Below, piece after piece: positions 1 through 8,086 of a stretch of DNA of 64,000 nt. The stretch spans positions 1 to 64,000 of the forward strand of contig WLWZ01000007.1 of assembly GCA_012103315.1 (NCBI GenBank), written 5' to 3'. The stretch comes from Alphaproteobacteria bacterium. GTDB taxonomy: Bacteria; Pseudomonadota; Alphaproteobacteria; MPNO01; UBA2964. A model generated the notes under the pieces. That model searched no databases. It was given only the letters and a program-made list of their open reading frames with translations, and was not told the DNA's origin. Position 1 is the first letter of the stretch. The number at the start of each line of letters is the position of its first letter. The position numbers and the translations under genes were made by a program.

Positions 1-20
1 GTTAAACGGTAGCATCTCAG

Positions 21-1049
21 ATGGCGGATACTGAAGAGACCTCCGCTAATCCCATCCTAATCGAAGCCGTCCGCGGCGATGCTGTCGAAAGCGTTCACCG
101 CGGGTCTTTCGCCGTTGTCGATGCGCATGGCCGTGTGGTTATGGCGGCTGGTGATACTGACGCGTCGGTCTTCCCGCGTTCAGGCATCAAACCCATTCAA
201 GCCCTTGCCCTAATTGAAACCGGTGCAGCCAAAGCCTTCGGCCTCGGTCATGCAAACATTGCTCTCGCTTGCGCTAGCCATAATGGCGAGGTTACCCATA
301 CCGATATCGTTGGCAATTGGTTACAGAAGATCGGCTGTACTCCCGATGATCTGGTTTGTGGTCCTTCCCTGCCCTGGACTGATGAGGCGAAAGCCGTGCT
401 CACAGAAAGCGGCAACGAACCATCGACTCTTCATGATAATTGTTCTGGAAAACACACGGGGTTCCTGACAATTGCCAAGCATCTGGATCACCCAATTCTT
501 GGCTATAGCCGCGGGGATCATCCGGTCCAGCAACGCGTCATTGGTATCATCGAGCAGATGACCGGCATGGATCTGTTTGATGCTCCCAAGGGGTTGGATG
601 GCTGTGGTATTCCAACCATTGCAGTCCCGCTTGGAAACCTGGCGCTGGCTATGGCACGGCTCGGTGACCCGCATGATCAACCCGAAGAACGGCAGAAAGC
701 CTGTGCCCGTATTCGCAACGCCATGGCGATGGAACCCTATCTAATTGCTGGCAAGGGACGCTTCTGTACCCGGGTTATAGACGCTCTTGGACAAGCAGCT
801 TTGGTAAAAACCGGTGCCGAAGGCATTTACTGTGCGACACTTACGGAACTCGGCCTCGGTGTAGCCATCAAAATCGATGATGGGGCGCGTCGCGCAGCCG
901 AAGCCGTCATGATGCGACTCCTAATGAAGTTGGGCGTGATCGACGACCGAGCAATGGGTCGGCTCCTCAATTTGCTTGAGCCACCCATCTTCTCAAGAGC
1001 CGGAGAGGTTATCGGTGTACTCCGCGCCGCCCACGATGATCTTCAGTAA
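21..1049 (+). CDS. L-asparaginase, asparaginase II (R. etli ReAV-like) family
   Basis: Predicted cytoplasmic asparaginase converting asparagine to aspartate and ammonia. At 342 residues it has the usual length of the PF06089 family. Landmarks are S54-x-x-K57 in FPRSGIKP, ACASHNGE at about 83-90, HDNCSGKH containing C141 and K144, and DGCGIPT with C195. In the Rhizobium etli ReAV enzyme the matching Ser-Lys pairs and two Cys form a metal-containing active site, so the catalytic set looks complete. No signal peptide is seen. The gene converges on the FAH-family gene with an 11-base gap; its upstream context lies outside the window. Family assignment is firm, physiological role is inferred. Confidence 0.9.
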   Translation: MADTEETSANPILIEAVRGDAVESVHRGSFAVVDAHGRVVMAAGDTDASVFPRSGIKPIQALALIETGAAKAFGLGHANIALACASHNGEVTHTDIVGNWLQKIGCTPDDLVCGPSLPWTDEAKAVLTESGNEPSTLHDNCSGKHTGFLTIAKHLDHPILGYSRGDHPVQQRVIGIIEQMTGMDLFDAPKGLDGCGIPTIAVPLGNLALAMARLGDPHDQPEERQKACARIRNAMAMEPYLIAGKGRFCTRVIDALGQAALVKTGAEGIYCATLTELGLGVAIKIDDGARRAAEAVMMRLLMKLGVIDDRAMGRLLNLLEPPIFSRAGEVIGVLRAAHDDLQ

Positions 1050-1060
1050 TCGTTAGAGGC

Positions 1061-1975
1061 CTAATCCCCCTGGACGACCGGGTTTTGCAACTCACCGATC
1101 CCATCGACGGTAATCCGTACCGTATCGCCGGATTTAAGGAAGATACCGCGCGGGCGTCCAACACCCGACGGCGTACCGGTAGAAAACACATCACCTGGTA
1201 GCAGGTTAAACCGGCGGCTAACCCATTCGATCTGTTCCGCTATATCAAAGATCAGATCCGAAATGACTTCATTCTGCATTTCATCCTGATTGACCCAGAG
1301 TTTCATACGGCACGCATATGGGTCGTCGATCTGATCAGCAGGCGTAATCCACGGTCCCATTGGCGCTGCCGTGTCAAAGTTCTTGTGACCAAACCAGTCT
1401 ACGCCAAAGCGCGGCCAGTCCTCCCGTTTGCCCTGATCCCGGGCAGAGAGATCATTCATGATCGTGTAGCCGGCGACGTGTTCAAACGCTTTCTCTACCG
1501 AAATGTTTTTCCCCGGCTTGCCAATGACAACGGCAAATTCAGCTTCCCAGTCAACCATGTCGGATAATGCAGGTAGTTTAATTTCCTCATCCGGACCGAT
1601 CACGCAATGTGGACCATTCTTGAGAAAGAAGTATGGGTTGGTGACCGATTTATCCGGATAGGTTTTCTTGTCCGGCGACATTTCCATCGCATGTTTTTTA
1701 TAATTCGCGCCCGCGCAATAGATCGCAGGCGGAAACAGCAAGGGCGCCAATAGCTGGACATCAGCGAGGGGACGCATCTCCGCTGGATTATCCGCAATCG
1801 CATGCAGCGCACCACACGACGTTTCCCAATTGTTGAGGATCTCGATATTTGTTCGCGCCCAGGCTTCCCCGCCGGTCGCTTGTTCCAAATCAACGACCTG
1901 ATCATCACCAACGAGAATGCCAGGTCTCGGTTCTCCCGCGACGCCGGCATAGTTCAAAAGCTTAAAGTCAGCCAT
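1061..1975 (-). CDS. Fumarylacetoacetate hydrolase (FAH) family protein
   Basis: 304-residue FAH-superfamily enzyme. Known members hydrolyse or decarboxylate 2-oxo acids from aromatic catabolism using one Mg/Mn ion. The acidic E144-x-E146 pair in DWEAEFAVVIGK and the following NDLSARD segment are the expected metal-binding region, and STGTPSGVG near the C-terminus is the family signature. It is divergent from the GlcG-like gene at 2092, with about 115 bases between the starts that could hold promoters for both. The neighbouring 3-hydroxyanthranilate dioxygenase suggests aromatic-acid breakdown, but the substrate cannot be read from sequence. A second FAH paralogue lies at 23478-24374. Confidence 0.9.
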   Translation of the reverse strand: MADFKLLNYAGVAGEPRPGILVGDDQVVDLEQATGGEAWARTNIEILNNWETSCGALHAIADNPAEMRPLADVQLLAPLLFPPAIYCAGANYKKHAMEMSPDKKTYPDKSVTNPYFFLKNGPHCVIGPDEEIKLPALSDMVDWEAEFAVVIGKPGKNISVEKAFEHVAGYTIMNDLSARDQGKREDWPRFGVDWFGHKNFDTAAPMGPWITPADQIDDPYACRMKLWVNQDEMQNEVISDLIFDIAEQIEWVSRRFNLLPGDVFSTGTPSGVGRPRGIFLKSGDTVRITVDGIGELQNPVVQGD

Positions 1976-2091
1976 TTCCTGTTTCCTTATTCTGAGACTT
2001 AGAGTTTCGAGTCTAATATTTTTCTGACAAGATTATCTCACTAGGCGTTGGTTCACTCAACGTCGGGCACGTCATTAACGCAGGATTCGCT

Positions 2092-2520
2092 ATGTCTAAT
2101 ATTACGCTCGATCAAGCATCCACTATTGTCGATACGGCATTGGCTAAAGGTCGCGCAATGGATCTCAAACCATTGACCTTTGCAGTACTTGATGCCGGCG
2201 GGCATATGGTCGCCTTTAAACGGGAAGACAAGTCCTCATTGCTACGCGGTGATATTGCGTCCGGCAAAGCCTGGGGTTCCCTGGGCATGGGGGCATCAAC
2301 CCGAACTCTTGGCGAGCGTGCAGCCGGAAACCCAAGTTTCTTCAGCGCCCTTTCTGATCTTAGCGGCGGAAAAATTCTGACGAGTCCTGGTGGCGTTCTT
2401 GTTCAAAACCAGGACGGCGACGTTATCGGCGCCGTTGGTGCCAGCGGAGATACAGGAGCGAATGATGAAGCCTGTGTTATCGCTGGTATTGAAGCTGCTG
2501 GACTCGTCGCGATCATTTAA
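2092..2520 (+). CDS. GlcG/HbpS-family protein (DUF336)
   Basis: 142-residue protein of the GlcG/HbpS fold, recognised from the N-terminal ITLDQASTIVDTAL helix, the VLDAGGHMVAFKRED strand-turn and the GGVLVQNQDGDVIGAVG and GASGDTGANDEA segments. Family members bind heme or accompany glycolate, propanediol or aromatic catabolic enzymes; the biochemical role is often unknown. No signal peptide is seen, so it is probably cytoplasmic. It is first in a co-directional trio with an unknown 112-residue protein and 3-hydroxyanthranilate dioxygenase, with gaps of about 18 bases each, which suggests one transcript. A second family member is at 54268-54735. Confidence 0.88.
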   Translation: MSNITLDQASTIVDTALAKGRAMDLKPLTFAVLDAGGHMVAFKREDKSSLLRGDIASGKAWGSLGMGASTRTLGERAAGNPSFFSALSDLSGGKILTSPGGVLVQNQDGDVIGAVGASGDTGANDEACVIAGIEAAGLVAII

Positions 2521-2538
2521 GCCGATGGAGCCTCAGAG

Positions 2539-2877
2539 ATGAGTACGCCCCAAGAACATACCCCTGATAATCTGGTTGAACTCGATCTATCGCCATTTGC
2601 GAAGGAAGACGTTGAAAAAATCAAGGCATTGGGTGAGAAACAACGGCTGTGTTACCGCTGGTTTAGGTTTCAACGGAGAACCGAGCCTGGTCTAGATCAA
2701 TTTATAATCTATTCAGGGGCACGCGGTCGCACACCCTACGCAGCGTACCGAATAGAAAGACATCGGGACGCCCAATATGCTCTTATAAGCCAGCGAACGG
2801 GCGAAACCATTGCAAATGGCAGGACAATTGGGAACGTATTGGATCACCTGCCAGACGATTTCTTTTACTCGATCTAG
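2539..2877 (+). CDS. Conserved-looking hypothetical protein, 112 aa
   Basis: Not recognised. A soluble 112-residue protein with an acidic N-terminus (EHTPDNLVELDLSPF) followed by an arginine- and aromatic-rich middle (LCYRWFRFQRR) and a C-terminal half that could be a small alpha/beta domain. No signal peptide, membrane segment or cysteine pair is visible; the single Cys is in RLCYRW. It sits between the GlcG-like gene (18-base gap) and the 3-hydroxyanthranilate dioxygenase gene (18-base gap), so it is probably co-transcribed and may be an accessory protein of that pathway. AGAG within the short upstream gap can serve as ribosome-binding site. The function is unknown. Confidence 0.75.
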   Translation: MSTPQEHTPDNLVELDLSPFAKEDVEKIKALGEKQRLCYRWFRFQRRTEPGLDQFIIYSGARGRTPYAAYRIERHRDAQYALISQRTGETIANGRTIGNVLDHLPDDFFYSI

Positions 2878-2895
2878 GCATTTAAGGAGAGCGGA

Positions 2896-3429
2896 ATGAC
2901 TGGTGTTGCTTCTTTCAACCTGATGCAGTGGGTAGACGACAACCGTCACCTGCTCAGACCACCCGTTCTCAATCAAACCATTTTCGCAGAAGATGATTTT
3001 ATTGTTCAGATTGTCGGCGGGCCTAATATCCGTACGGATTATCATGACGATCCTTATGAAGAGTTCTTCTATCAATTGAAGGGTAACATGGTGCTTAAGG
3101 TCGTCGAGGACGGCGAACTCCGTGACAAACCCATCAACGAGGGCAGTATTATGCTGATCCCGCCGCACATGCCGCATTCACCTCAAAGACCCGATCCCGA
3201 AAGCATCGGGATGGTGCTCGAACGTGTTCGGCCGACTGGCGTTATGGATGCCTTCGAATGGTATTGTGAGAACTGTGCCACCAAGGTTTGGCGACGCGAA
3301 GTTCGTGTTGATAGCATCGTTGAGGACTTACCTCCGGTGTTTGAGGAATATTACGGCAGCATCGCGGAAGGAAATTGCGAGAATTGCGGACATCCTCATC
3401 CACAAAAGCTAACTGCGACAAAATCTTAG
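2896..3429 (+). CDS. nbaC: 3-hydroxyanthranilate 3,4-dioxygenase
   Basis: 177-residue cupin dioxygenase that opens the ring of 3-hydroxyanthranilate in the kynurenine and 2-nitrobenzoate routes, giving aminocarboxymuconate semialdehyde. The Fe(II) ligands are visible as H50 (DYHDD), E56 (YEEFF) and H94 (HMPHSPQ). The C-terminal rubredoxin-like metal site of the bacterial enzyme is present as C124-x-x-C127 and C161-x-x-C164. Strong ribosome-binding site AAGGAGA lies just upstream of the ATG. It is the last gene of the GlcG/unknown/dioxygenase trio. Kynureninase and the semialdehyde decarboxylase are not adjacent; an amidohydrolase with partial resemblance to that decarboxylase is at 33 kb. Confidence 0.93.
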   Translation: MTGVASFNLMQWVDDNRHLLRPPVLNQTIFAEDDFIVQIVGGPNIRTDYHDDPYEEFFYQLKGNMVLKVVEDGELRDKPINEGSIMLIPPHMPHSPQRPDPESIGMVLERVRPTGVMDAFEWYCENCATKVWRREVRVDSIVEDLPPVFEEYYGSIAEGNCENCGHPHPQKLTATKS

Positions 3430-3543
3430 TTTGCGGGGACTATCTCTTCCCTGGCACTGTTTACCTCACATGAACGTGTGTTGATGCCGGAACCGAATTC
3501 GGCAAACGTTCGCTTTGACGTATGAATTAATGGGAGTTGAGGG

Positions 3544-4409
3544 ATGAAGAACTTAATCAGATTAACCTGTATCGGGTTAGCCTTAGCAATCGTCGCTAAT
3601 ACCGGGACGGCTTGGGCTCAAAAGAAAGCACCAAAACGCGCTATTACCAAGATTGCAGGCGATCTTTACCGTTTTCAGAATAACTTTCATTTCTCGGTGT
3701 TTTACGTCACTGATGAAGGTGTTCTCGTAACAGATCCGATTAACAGCGGCGCCGCGAAATGGCTAAAAGCGGAAATCAAAAAACGGTTCAATAAGCCGAT
3801 TAAATATCTGGTCTATAGCCATGACCATCAGGATCATAGTTCAGGCGGTGAGGATTCGCCGGCGTGACGATTGTCGGCCATGAAAAAACCCGAGCAGCTA
3901 TGGTTGGCGAAAAACGGCCTACTCCACCACCAACACTGACATTTTCAGATAAAATGACTATTAATCTTGGTGGTAAGAAAATCGAACTCACCTATGTCGG
4001 CTTAGGTCACTCCGACAATAGCATCGTGATGCGATTTCCTGCAGAACGGGTGCTCTTCGCAGTCGACTTTATCTCGGTTAAACGGCTGGCCTTCAAAACG
4101 CTTAGCGATACGTATATCCCGGGCCTTATCAAATCGATCCGAAAGGTTCAGAATATGGATTTTGACATTATCGCCCCCGGCCATGGCAAGACCGGTACAC
4201 GCCAGGACGTCAAAGATCATGGTGACTATATTGAAGATCTCCACAATGCAGTCATTGGGGGCATGCGATCCGGTAAATCTCTCGATAACCTGAAAACCTC
4301 CCTCAAGCTGCCAAAATACGCTAATTGGTCTCAATATAAGGGGTGGTTACCGTTGAACATCGAAGGCATGTTCAGCCGGTTAAAAAACCAGAGACGTGCA
4401 ACGAAATAA
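3544..4409 (+). pseudogene. Secreted metallo-beta-lactamase-fold hydrolase, frameshifted
   Basis: Two reading frames together give one MBL-fold hydrolase. The first part (3544-3867) has a signal peptide ending near AWAQ and the zinc motif H93-D-H95-Q-D97-H98, then reads DSPA and stops at 3865-3867. The second part, in the -1 frame, continues the fold from about 3855 with FAGVTIVGHEKT, then GLGHSDNSIVM, the VLFAVDFI aspartate and the APGHG histidine, ending at 4409. Restoring one missing base just after 3852 joins the frames. No slippery heptamer is visible at the junction. A GTG at 3864 could restart translation, but the second part lacks the HxHxDH motif. It is either a pseudogene or a sequence error. 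Confidence 0.8.
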
Positions 4410-4431
4410 CAAACATTTAAATCTTAACCAA

Positions 4432-4464
4432 AACAGCGGTGCCTGATCAGGTGCCGCTGTTTTT
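4432..4464 (+). terminator. Rho-independent terminator after the MBL-fold gene
   Basis: A stem formed by AACAGCGGTGCCT and AGGTGCCGCTGTT, with a very short loop around TGATC and a following run of T, lies 23 bases after the stop at 4409. Its arms are nearly perfect inverted repeats. The position fits termination of the MBL-fold transcript. Confidence 0.75.
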
Positions 4465-4595
4465 GTATCTGACGACCTAAATCAATGAAATTTCGTACAG
4501 ATTTGCGAATTTCTAGCGGCGAAAATCAGAAATCTAGACTTAATCGAAGGCCTCTACCCTTAACCAATTTCCTAAATCATTGATTTATCGTTGTT

Positions 4596-4626
4596 TTGTA
4601 AAGTTGGCATAGTCCTTGCATATAAT
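4596..4626 (+). promoter_or_regulatory. Possible sigma-70 promoter of the small SEL1 gene
   Basis: A perfect TATAAT at 4621-4626 lies 36 bases before the ATG at 4663. A weak TTGTAA at 4596-4601 stands 19 bases upstream, which is longer than ideal spacing. The surrounding 4465-4662 stretch is A/T-rich and holds no other gene. Proposed from sequence resemblance only. Confidence 0.3.
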
Positions 4627-4662
4627 TACCTATCTTTAACTAATTAGACCTGTACTCGTAAA

Positions 4663-5049
4663 ATGACACAGATCAAACCAGTTCTCATCGCTCTTGGAAT
4701 GGCATTCGCTCTTTTAGCCACAGCCATTGTCCCTACTGCCAACGCGCAAAATGTCGGCTTCCAAACTGCCTCAGTTGGAAATCAGGAACCGTCTGTCGCT
4801 GTTACAATTTGGCGAGAAGCAGCAGAACGTGGTAATAGCAGCGCCCAATTCATGCTTGGGATGTATAATGCAAAGGGCATAGAAATGCCTCGCAACCTCC
4901 TGAAAGCGTATGTCTGGTTAAAACTGTCAGCCCCGAGCTATCCGCTTAGCAAGGCACTTCTCAAGCATGTAAAAGCTGAGCTGACACCGGCCAAAATCTC
5001 TCTAGGAGATTTCATGGTTCAGGACTGGAAATCTCGCAATACCAATTAG
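4663..5049 (+). CDS. Small secreted SEL1/TPR-like repeat protein
   Basis: 128-residue protein with a clear signal peptide (hydrophobic ALGMAFALLATAIV, cleavage near ANAQ), so probably periplasmic. The mature part carries one SEL1-type repeat: SAQFMLGMYNAKGIEMPRNL then KAYVWLKLSA. The tail after the repeat, with LKHVKAELTPAKI, resembles the C-terminal end of the 12-repeat SEL1 protein at 51531-53135, suggesting a stripped-down paralogue. SEL1 repeats mediate protein-protein contacts; no specific partner can be inferred. It is monocistronic between a terminator and a convergent cupin gene, with a 4-base overlap of the two 3' ends. Confidence 0.8.
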   Translation: MTQIKPVLIALGMAFALLATAIVPTANAQNVGFQTASVGNQEPSVAVTIWREAAERGNSSAQFMLGMYNAKGIEMPRNLLKAYVWLKLSAPSYPLSKALLKHVKAELTPAKISLGDFMVQDWKSRNTN

Positions 5050-5420
5050 CCGCCGGTTAAATCACCGGGCATACGTTCAACAACCCGGTCTGGTGATGCG
5101 TGAATACCGTAAGTTTTCATCGGTTGATCACCCGTAACACTAAACCAATGCTTTACCGTGGGCGGGAAAACCATCGTTGTTCCTGGCCCAATAGTTCCAA
5201 CTTCGCCTTCTCCTTCGATCCAGGCTTCCCCCTTACCTTCCAAGACAATCACAATTTCCATATAAGGATGCCAATGGATGCCGGTATTGAAGCCCGGCGG
5301 AGATGTCTGGAGTCCTAATCGAACCGGTGTCGATCCCTTTTCGTCTCCGACAAGCGTCTGATAGGTCGCATCATCGTGTAAAGGAAACTCTTCGACGTCT
5401 GTGTCTTGAATGATTGGCAT
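5046..5420 (-). CDS. Single-domain cupin protein
   Basis: 124-residue cupin. Motif 1 is visible as TGIHWHPYMEIVIVLEGKGEAWI with the H-x-H...E ligand set, and motif 2 as PPTVKHWF with its histidine, so metal binding is likely. No signal peptide. Small cupins of this type are isomerases, dioxygenases or sugar-binding sensors, and the activity cannot be assigned from sequence. It lies 12 bases downstream of the VWA/MoxR pair on the same strand and may be the third gene of that transcript. Its 3' end overlaps the small SEL1 gene by 4 bases. Confidence 0.85.
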   Translation of the reverse strand: MPIIQDTDVEEFPLHDDATYQTLVGDEKGSTPVRLGLQTSPPGFNTGIHWHPYMEIVIVLEGKGEAWIEGEGEVGTIGPGTTMVFPPTVKHWFSVTGDQPMKTYGIHASPDRVVERMPGDLTGG

Positions 5421-5432
5421 AGCATTGCCCCT

Positions 5433-6644
5433 CTAGTGAGAACGGATTGGCTGCAATGTTGATCCGTTTCGTTTTCGTAACGTATCCATAGCTCGATCCA
5501 AACCGTTTAGGGTCATCGGGAACATACGGCCACCAAGCAATTTGTAGATGAGCTGCGTCGACATGGTTTGCGGCCATCTTTCAGGCGATTCAGGATTGAG
5601 CCAAACTGTGTCGGGGAATTGTTCTATCAAGCGTTGAAACCAAACCGCGCCTGCTTCATCGTTCCAATGTTCGACCGAGCCGCCTGGTTCGGTAACTTCA
5701 TAAGGGCTCATTGTCGCATCACCGACAAAAATCACCTTGTAGTCCGAACTATAGGTGTTCAGCACTTCCCAGGTAGGAAGAAACTCGCTCCTGCCGCGTC
5801 GATTATCACGCCAAACACGTTCGTACAGAAAATTGTGAAAGTAAAAATACTCAAGATGTTTGAACTCGGTTTTTGAGGCTGAAAACAATTCCTCACTGAC
5901 TTTCACGTGCGGATCCATGGTGCCACCAACATCGATAAACATCAGGACCTTCACACGATTGCGACGTTCGGCCCGCATTTTAACGTCAAGCAACCCAGCA
6001 TTTCGAGCTGTTGAAGAAATCGTTTCATCAAGATCGAATTCGTCTTCTGCACCTTCCCGGACAAATTTTCGAAGACGCCTAAGCGCAACTTTGATATTGC
6101 GCGTTCCGATCTCGACCTCGCCAGTGAGGTTACGAAACTCTCGATTCTTCCAGACTTTAGTAGCGCTGCCGCCGCCGCCTTCCCCGCCAATACGAACGCC
6201 AGCGGGATTCTGTCCGGAATGACCGAAAGGCGATGTGCCGCCGGTACCGATCCATTTATTACCACCAGAATGCGGCTTGTCCTGCTCCGCTAAACGGTTT
6301 TGCAGCTCTTCCATAAGCTCATCAAATCCAAGCTTCTCCAGTTTCTCTAGTTCCTCTTCGCTAAACACACGTTGCGTTAGGGCCCGTAACCAGGAATCCG
6401 GAATAGCATCATCAAAGAACTCCGCACTCTTTCGTTCAAGACCTCGGAAATAAAGACCGAAAGCCTGATCAAAACGGTCGAAATTTCGTTCGTCTTTTAC
6501 GAGGGCTGAGCGCGCCAAATAGTAGAAATCATCGACATTCGCGTCGCAAACACCCTTTTCCATAGCTTCGAGCAACATGAGATACTCCCGGATTGTCACC
6601 GGAATCTTCAATTGTCTTAGCTCGTAAAAGAAGTCGACAAACAT
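5433..6644 (-). CDS. VWA-domain protein, CoxE-like
   Basis: 403-residue protein of the CoxE/VWA family that partners MoxR-type AAA ATPases. An N-terminal helical region (about 1-125), a Gly-rich linker (about 127-163), and a C-terminal von Willebrand A domain (from about 230) are visible. The metal-ion-dependent adhesion site reads D238-V-G-G-T-M-D, a DxGGT variant rather than DxSxS, which is common in this family. Later acidic segments near FVGDATMSPYE complete the domain. The MoxR gene lies 14 bases upstream on the same strand. By analogy with CoxD/CoxE and other MoxR-VWA pairs it probably helps mature or remodel a metalloenzyme. The target is not evident; the Mo-enzyme at 45.8 kb is only a speculative candidate. 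Confidence 0.88.
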   Translation of the reverse strand: MFVDFFYELRQLKIPVTIREYLMLLEAMEKGVCDANVDDFYYLARSALVKDERNFDRFDQAFGLYFRGLERKSAEFFDDAIPDSWLRALTQRVFSEEELEKLEKLGFDELMEELQNRLAEQDKPHSGGNKWIGTGGTSPFGHSGQNPAGVRIGGEGGGGSATKVWKNREFRNLTGEVEIGTRNIKVALRRLRKFVREGAEDEFDLDETISSTARNAGLLDVKMRAERRNRVKVLMFIDVGGTMDPHVKVSEELFSASKTEFKHLEYFYFHNFLYERVWRDNRRGRSEFLPTWEVLNTYSSDYKVIFVGDATMSPYEVTEPGGSVEHWNDEAGAVWFQRLIEQFPDTVWLNPESPERWPQTMSTQLIYKLLGGRMFPMTLNGLDRAMDTLRKRNGSTLQPIRSH

Positions 6645-6658
6645 GTCGCTAACTCAAG

Positions 6659-7498
6659 TTATCCCTGACGCCGCGATAGAAAAGCCAACCGTTCGAACAT
6701 GTGCACGTCTTGCTCATTCTTTAGCAAAGCGCCGTAAAGCTGCGGAATTGCTTTAGAGGAATCAGCTTTGATCGCATCGGCATCAATGTCTTCGACCAAC
6801 AGCAGTTTAATCCAGTCTAATAGTTCCGACGTGGAGGGTTTCTTCTTAATCCCGTTTACGTCTCGCAACGAATAAAACACATCGAGCGCTTCTTTAAGGA
6901 ATTGCTGTTTAATCTCAGGGAAATGGACGTGGATGATTTTCTCCATGGTCTCATTCTCAGGGAACTGGATGTAATGGAAGAAACAGCGGCGTAAGAAGGC
7001 GTCGGGCAATTCCTTTTCATTGTTAGACGTAATGATCATCAGCGGTCGATGCTTCGCCTTGATGGTCTCCTGCGTTTCATAGACCGAGAATTCCATCCGA
7101 TCGAGTTCTTGAAGCAAGTCATTTGGAAACTCAATATCCGCTTTATCAATTTCATCGATTAGAACAACCGCTTGCTGGTCACAGTCAAAAGCATCCCAGA
7201 GTGGGCCTTTGTCGATGTAATTTCTGATCTCTGCAACGCCTTCAACGCCCAGTTGGGAGTCCCGAAGCCGTGATACAGCATCATATTCGTATAGTCCGTG
7301 GCGTGCCTTGGTTGTCGATTTGATATGCCATTCAAACAGCGGCATACCCAATGCCTGCGCAACCTCAATAGCCAATAAGGTCTTACCCGTTCCGGGCTCT
7401 CCTTTGATTAGAAGAGGGCGTTCGAGGGTCATCGCAGCATTAACTGCCATGTTCAGGTCGTCTGTCGTGACGTAGGTATCAGTTCCGGTAAACTTCAT
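6659..7498 (-). CDS. MoxR-family AAA+ ATPase
   Basis: 279-residue AAA+ ATPase of the MoxR/CoxD group, a cytoplasmic chaperone-like motor. Walker A is GEPGTGKT at residues 33-40, Walker B is VVLIDEIDKAD, sensor 1 is IITSNNEKELPDAFLRRCFFHY with the arginine finger pair. The length matches stand-alone MoxR proteins. It heads a minus-strand transcript with the VWA gene (14-base gap) and probably the cupin. It is divergent from the CopD-like gene at 7631, with about 130 bases between starts. Function in complex maturation is inferred from the family. Confidence 0.92.
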   Translation of the reverse strand: MKFTGTDTYVTTDDLNMAVNAAMTLERPLLIKGEPGTGKTLLAIEVAQALGMPLFEWHIKSTTKARHGLYEYDAVSRLRDSQLGVEGVAEIRNYIDKGPLWDAFDCDQQAVVLIDEIDKADIEFPNDLLQELDRMEFSVYETQETIKAKHRPLMIITSNNEKELPDAFLRRCFFHYIQFPENETMEKIIHVHFPEIKQQFLKEALDVFYSLRDVNGIKKKPSTSELLDWIKLLLVEDIDADAIKADSSKAIPQLYGALLKNEQDVHMFERLAFLSRRQG

Positions 7499-7630
7499 CG
7501 GTTCGCTTTTGATTCCATGATTTCGGGGTTAGCGTTACTCGCGATAGATCAAGCGCGGACCGTAGAGTACCGATCTGACGCGATCAAGCCCGGCAATAAG
7601 CGCCGCAGAACACATATAGGAGGACATTTC

Positions 7631-8086
7631 ATGGCCGCAGCAGAAACACTTCATCTCCTCGCCGCCGTCATTTGGGTTGGCGGTATGTTTTTTGCCGTTT
7701 ACGTGCTCAGGCTCGCCGCCGGTCCAATGGAACCTCCAGAACGTGTGGCATTATGGGGGCGCGCATTTGCGAAGTTTTTTCCGTGGGTCTGGATGGCCAT
7801 CATCATCATGCCGGTAACCGGCTATTAAATGGTTTTCGAAGGATTTTCAGGATTCAAAGACCTACCGGTGCCTTATCACATCATGCACGGCATCGCCTGG
7901 CTGATGATCGCGCTGTTCATGCATCTATGGTTTGCGCCCTATGCTCGTTTTAAGAAAGCACTCGAGAGCGACGACGTTCCAGAAGCTGGCAAAAATCTTA
8001 ATCAGATCAGAATCATCGTCACCACTAATTTGTGGCTCGGCTTGATCAATGTTTTGTTGGGTGCCCTTGGTGGCTTTCTCGGCTAG
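7631..8086 (+). pseudogene. CopD-like integral membrane protein interrupted by an in-frame TAA
   Basis: About 151 codons with strong ribosome-binding site AGGAGG at 7618-7623. The hydrophobic segments LHLLAAVIWVGGMFFAVYVL, WVWMAIIIMPVTGY, GIAWLMIALFMHLWF and NLWLGLINVLLGALGG give the four-helix pattern of CopD-family (DUF2269-like) membrane proteins. A TAA at 7826-7828 interrupts the frame right after PVTGY and the same frame continues with MVFEGFSGF. Homologues as I recall them have an aromatic residue here, so a TAT/TAC to TAA change is likely. The helix pattern otherwise is intact, suggesting a very recent lesion, a sequence error or readthrough. The end overlaps the TlpA-like gene tail to tail. 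Confidence 0.78.

Noticed and set aside
3840-3870. Programmed -1 ribosomal frameshift in the MBL-fold gene
   Set aside because: No X-XXY-YYZ slippery heptamer or downstream pseudoknot was seen; a lesion or sequencing error is simpler.
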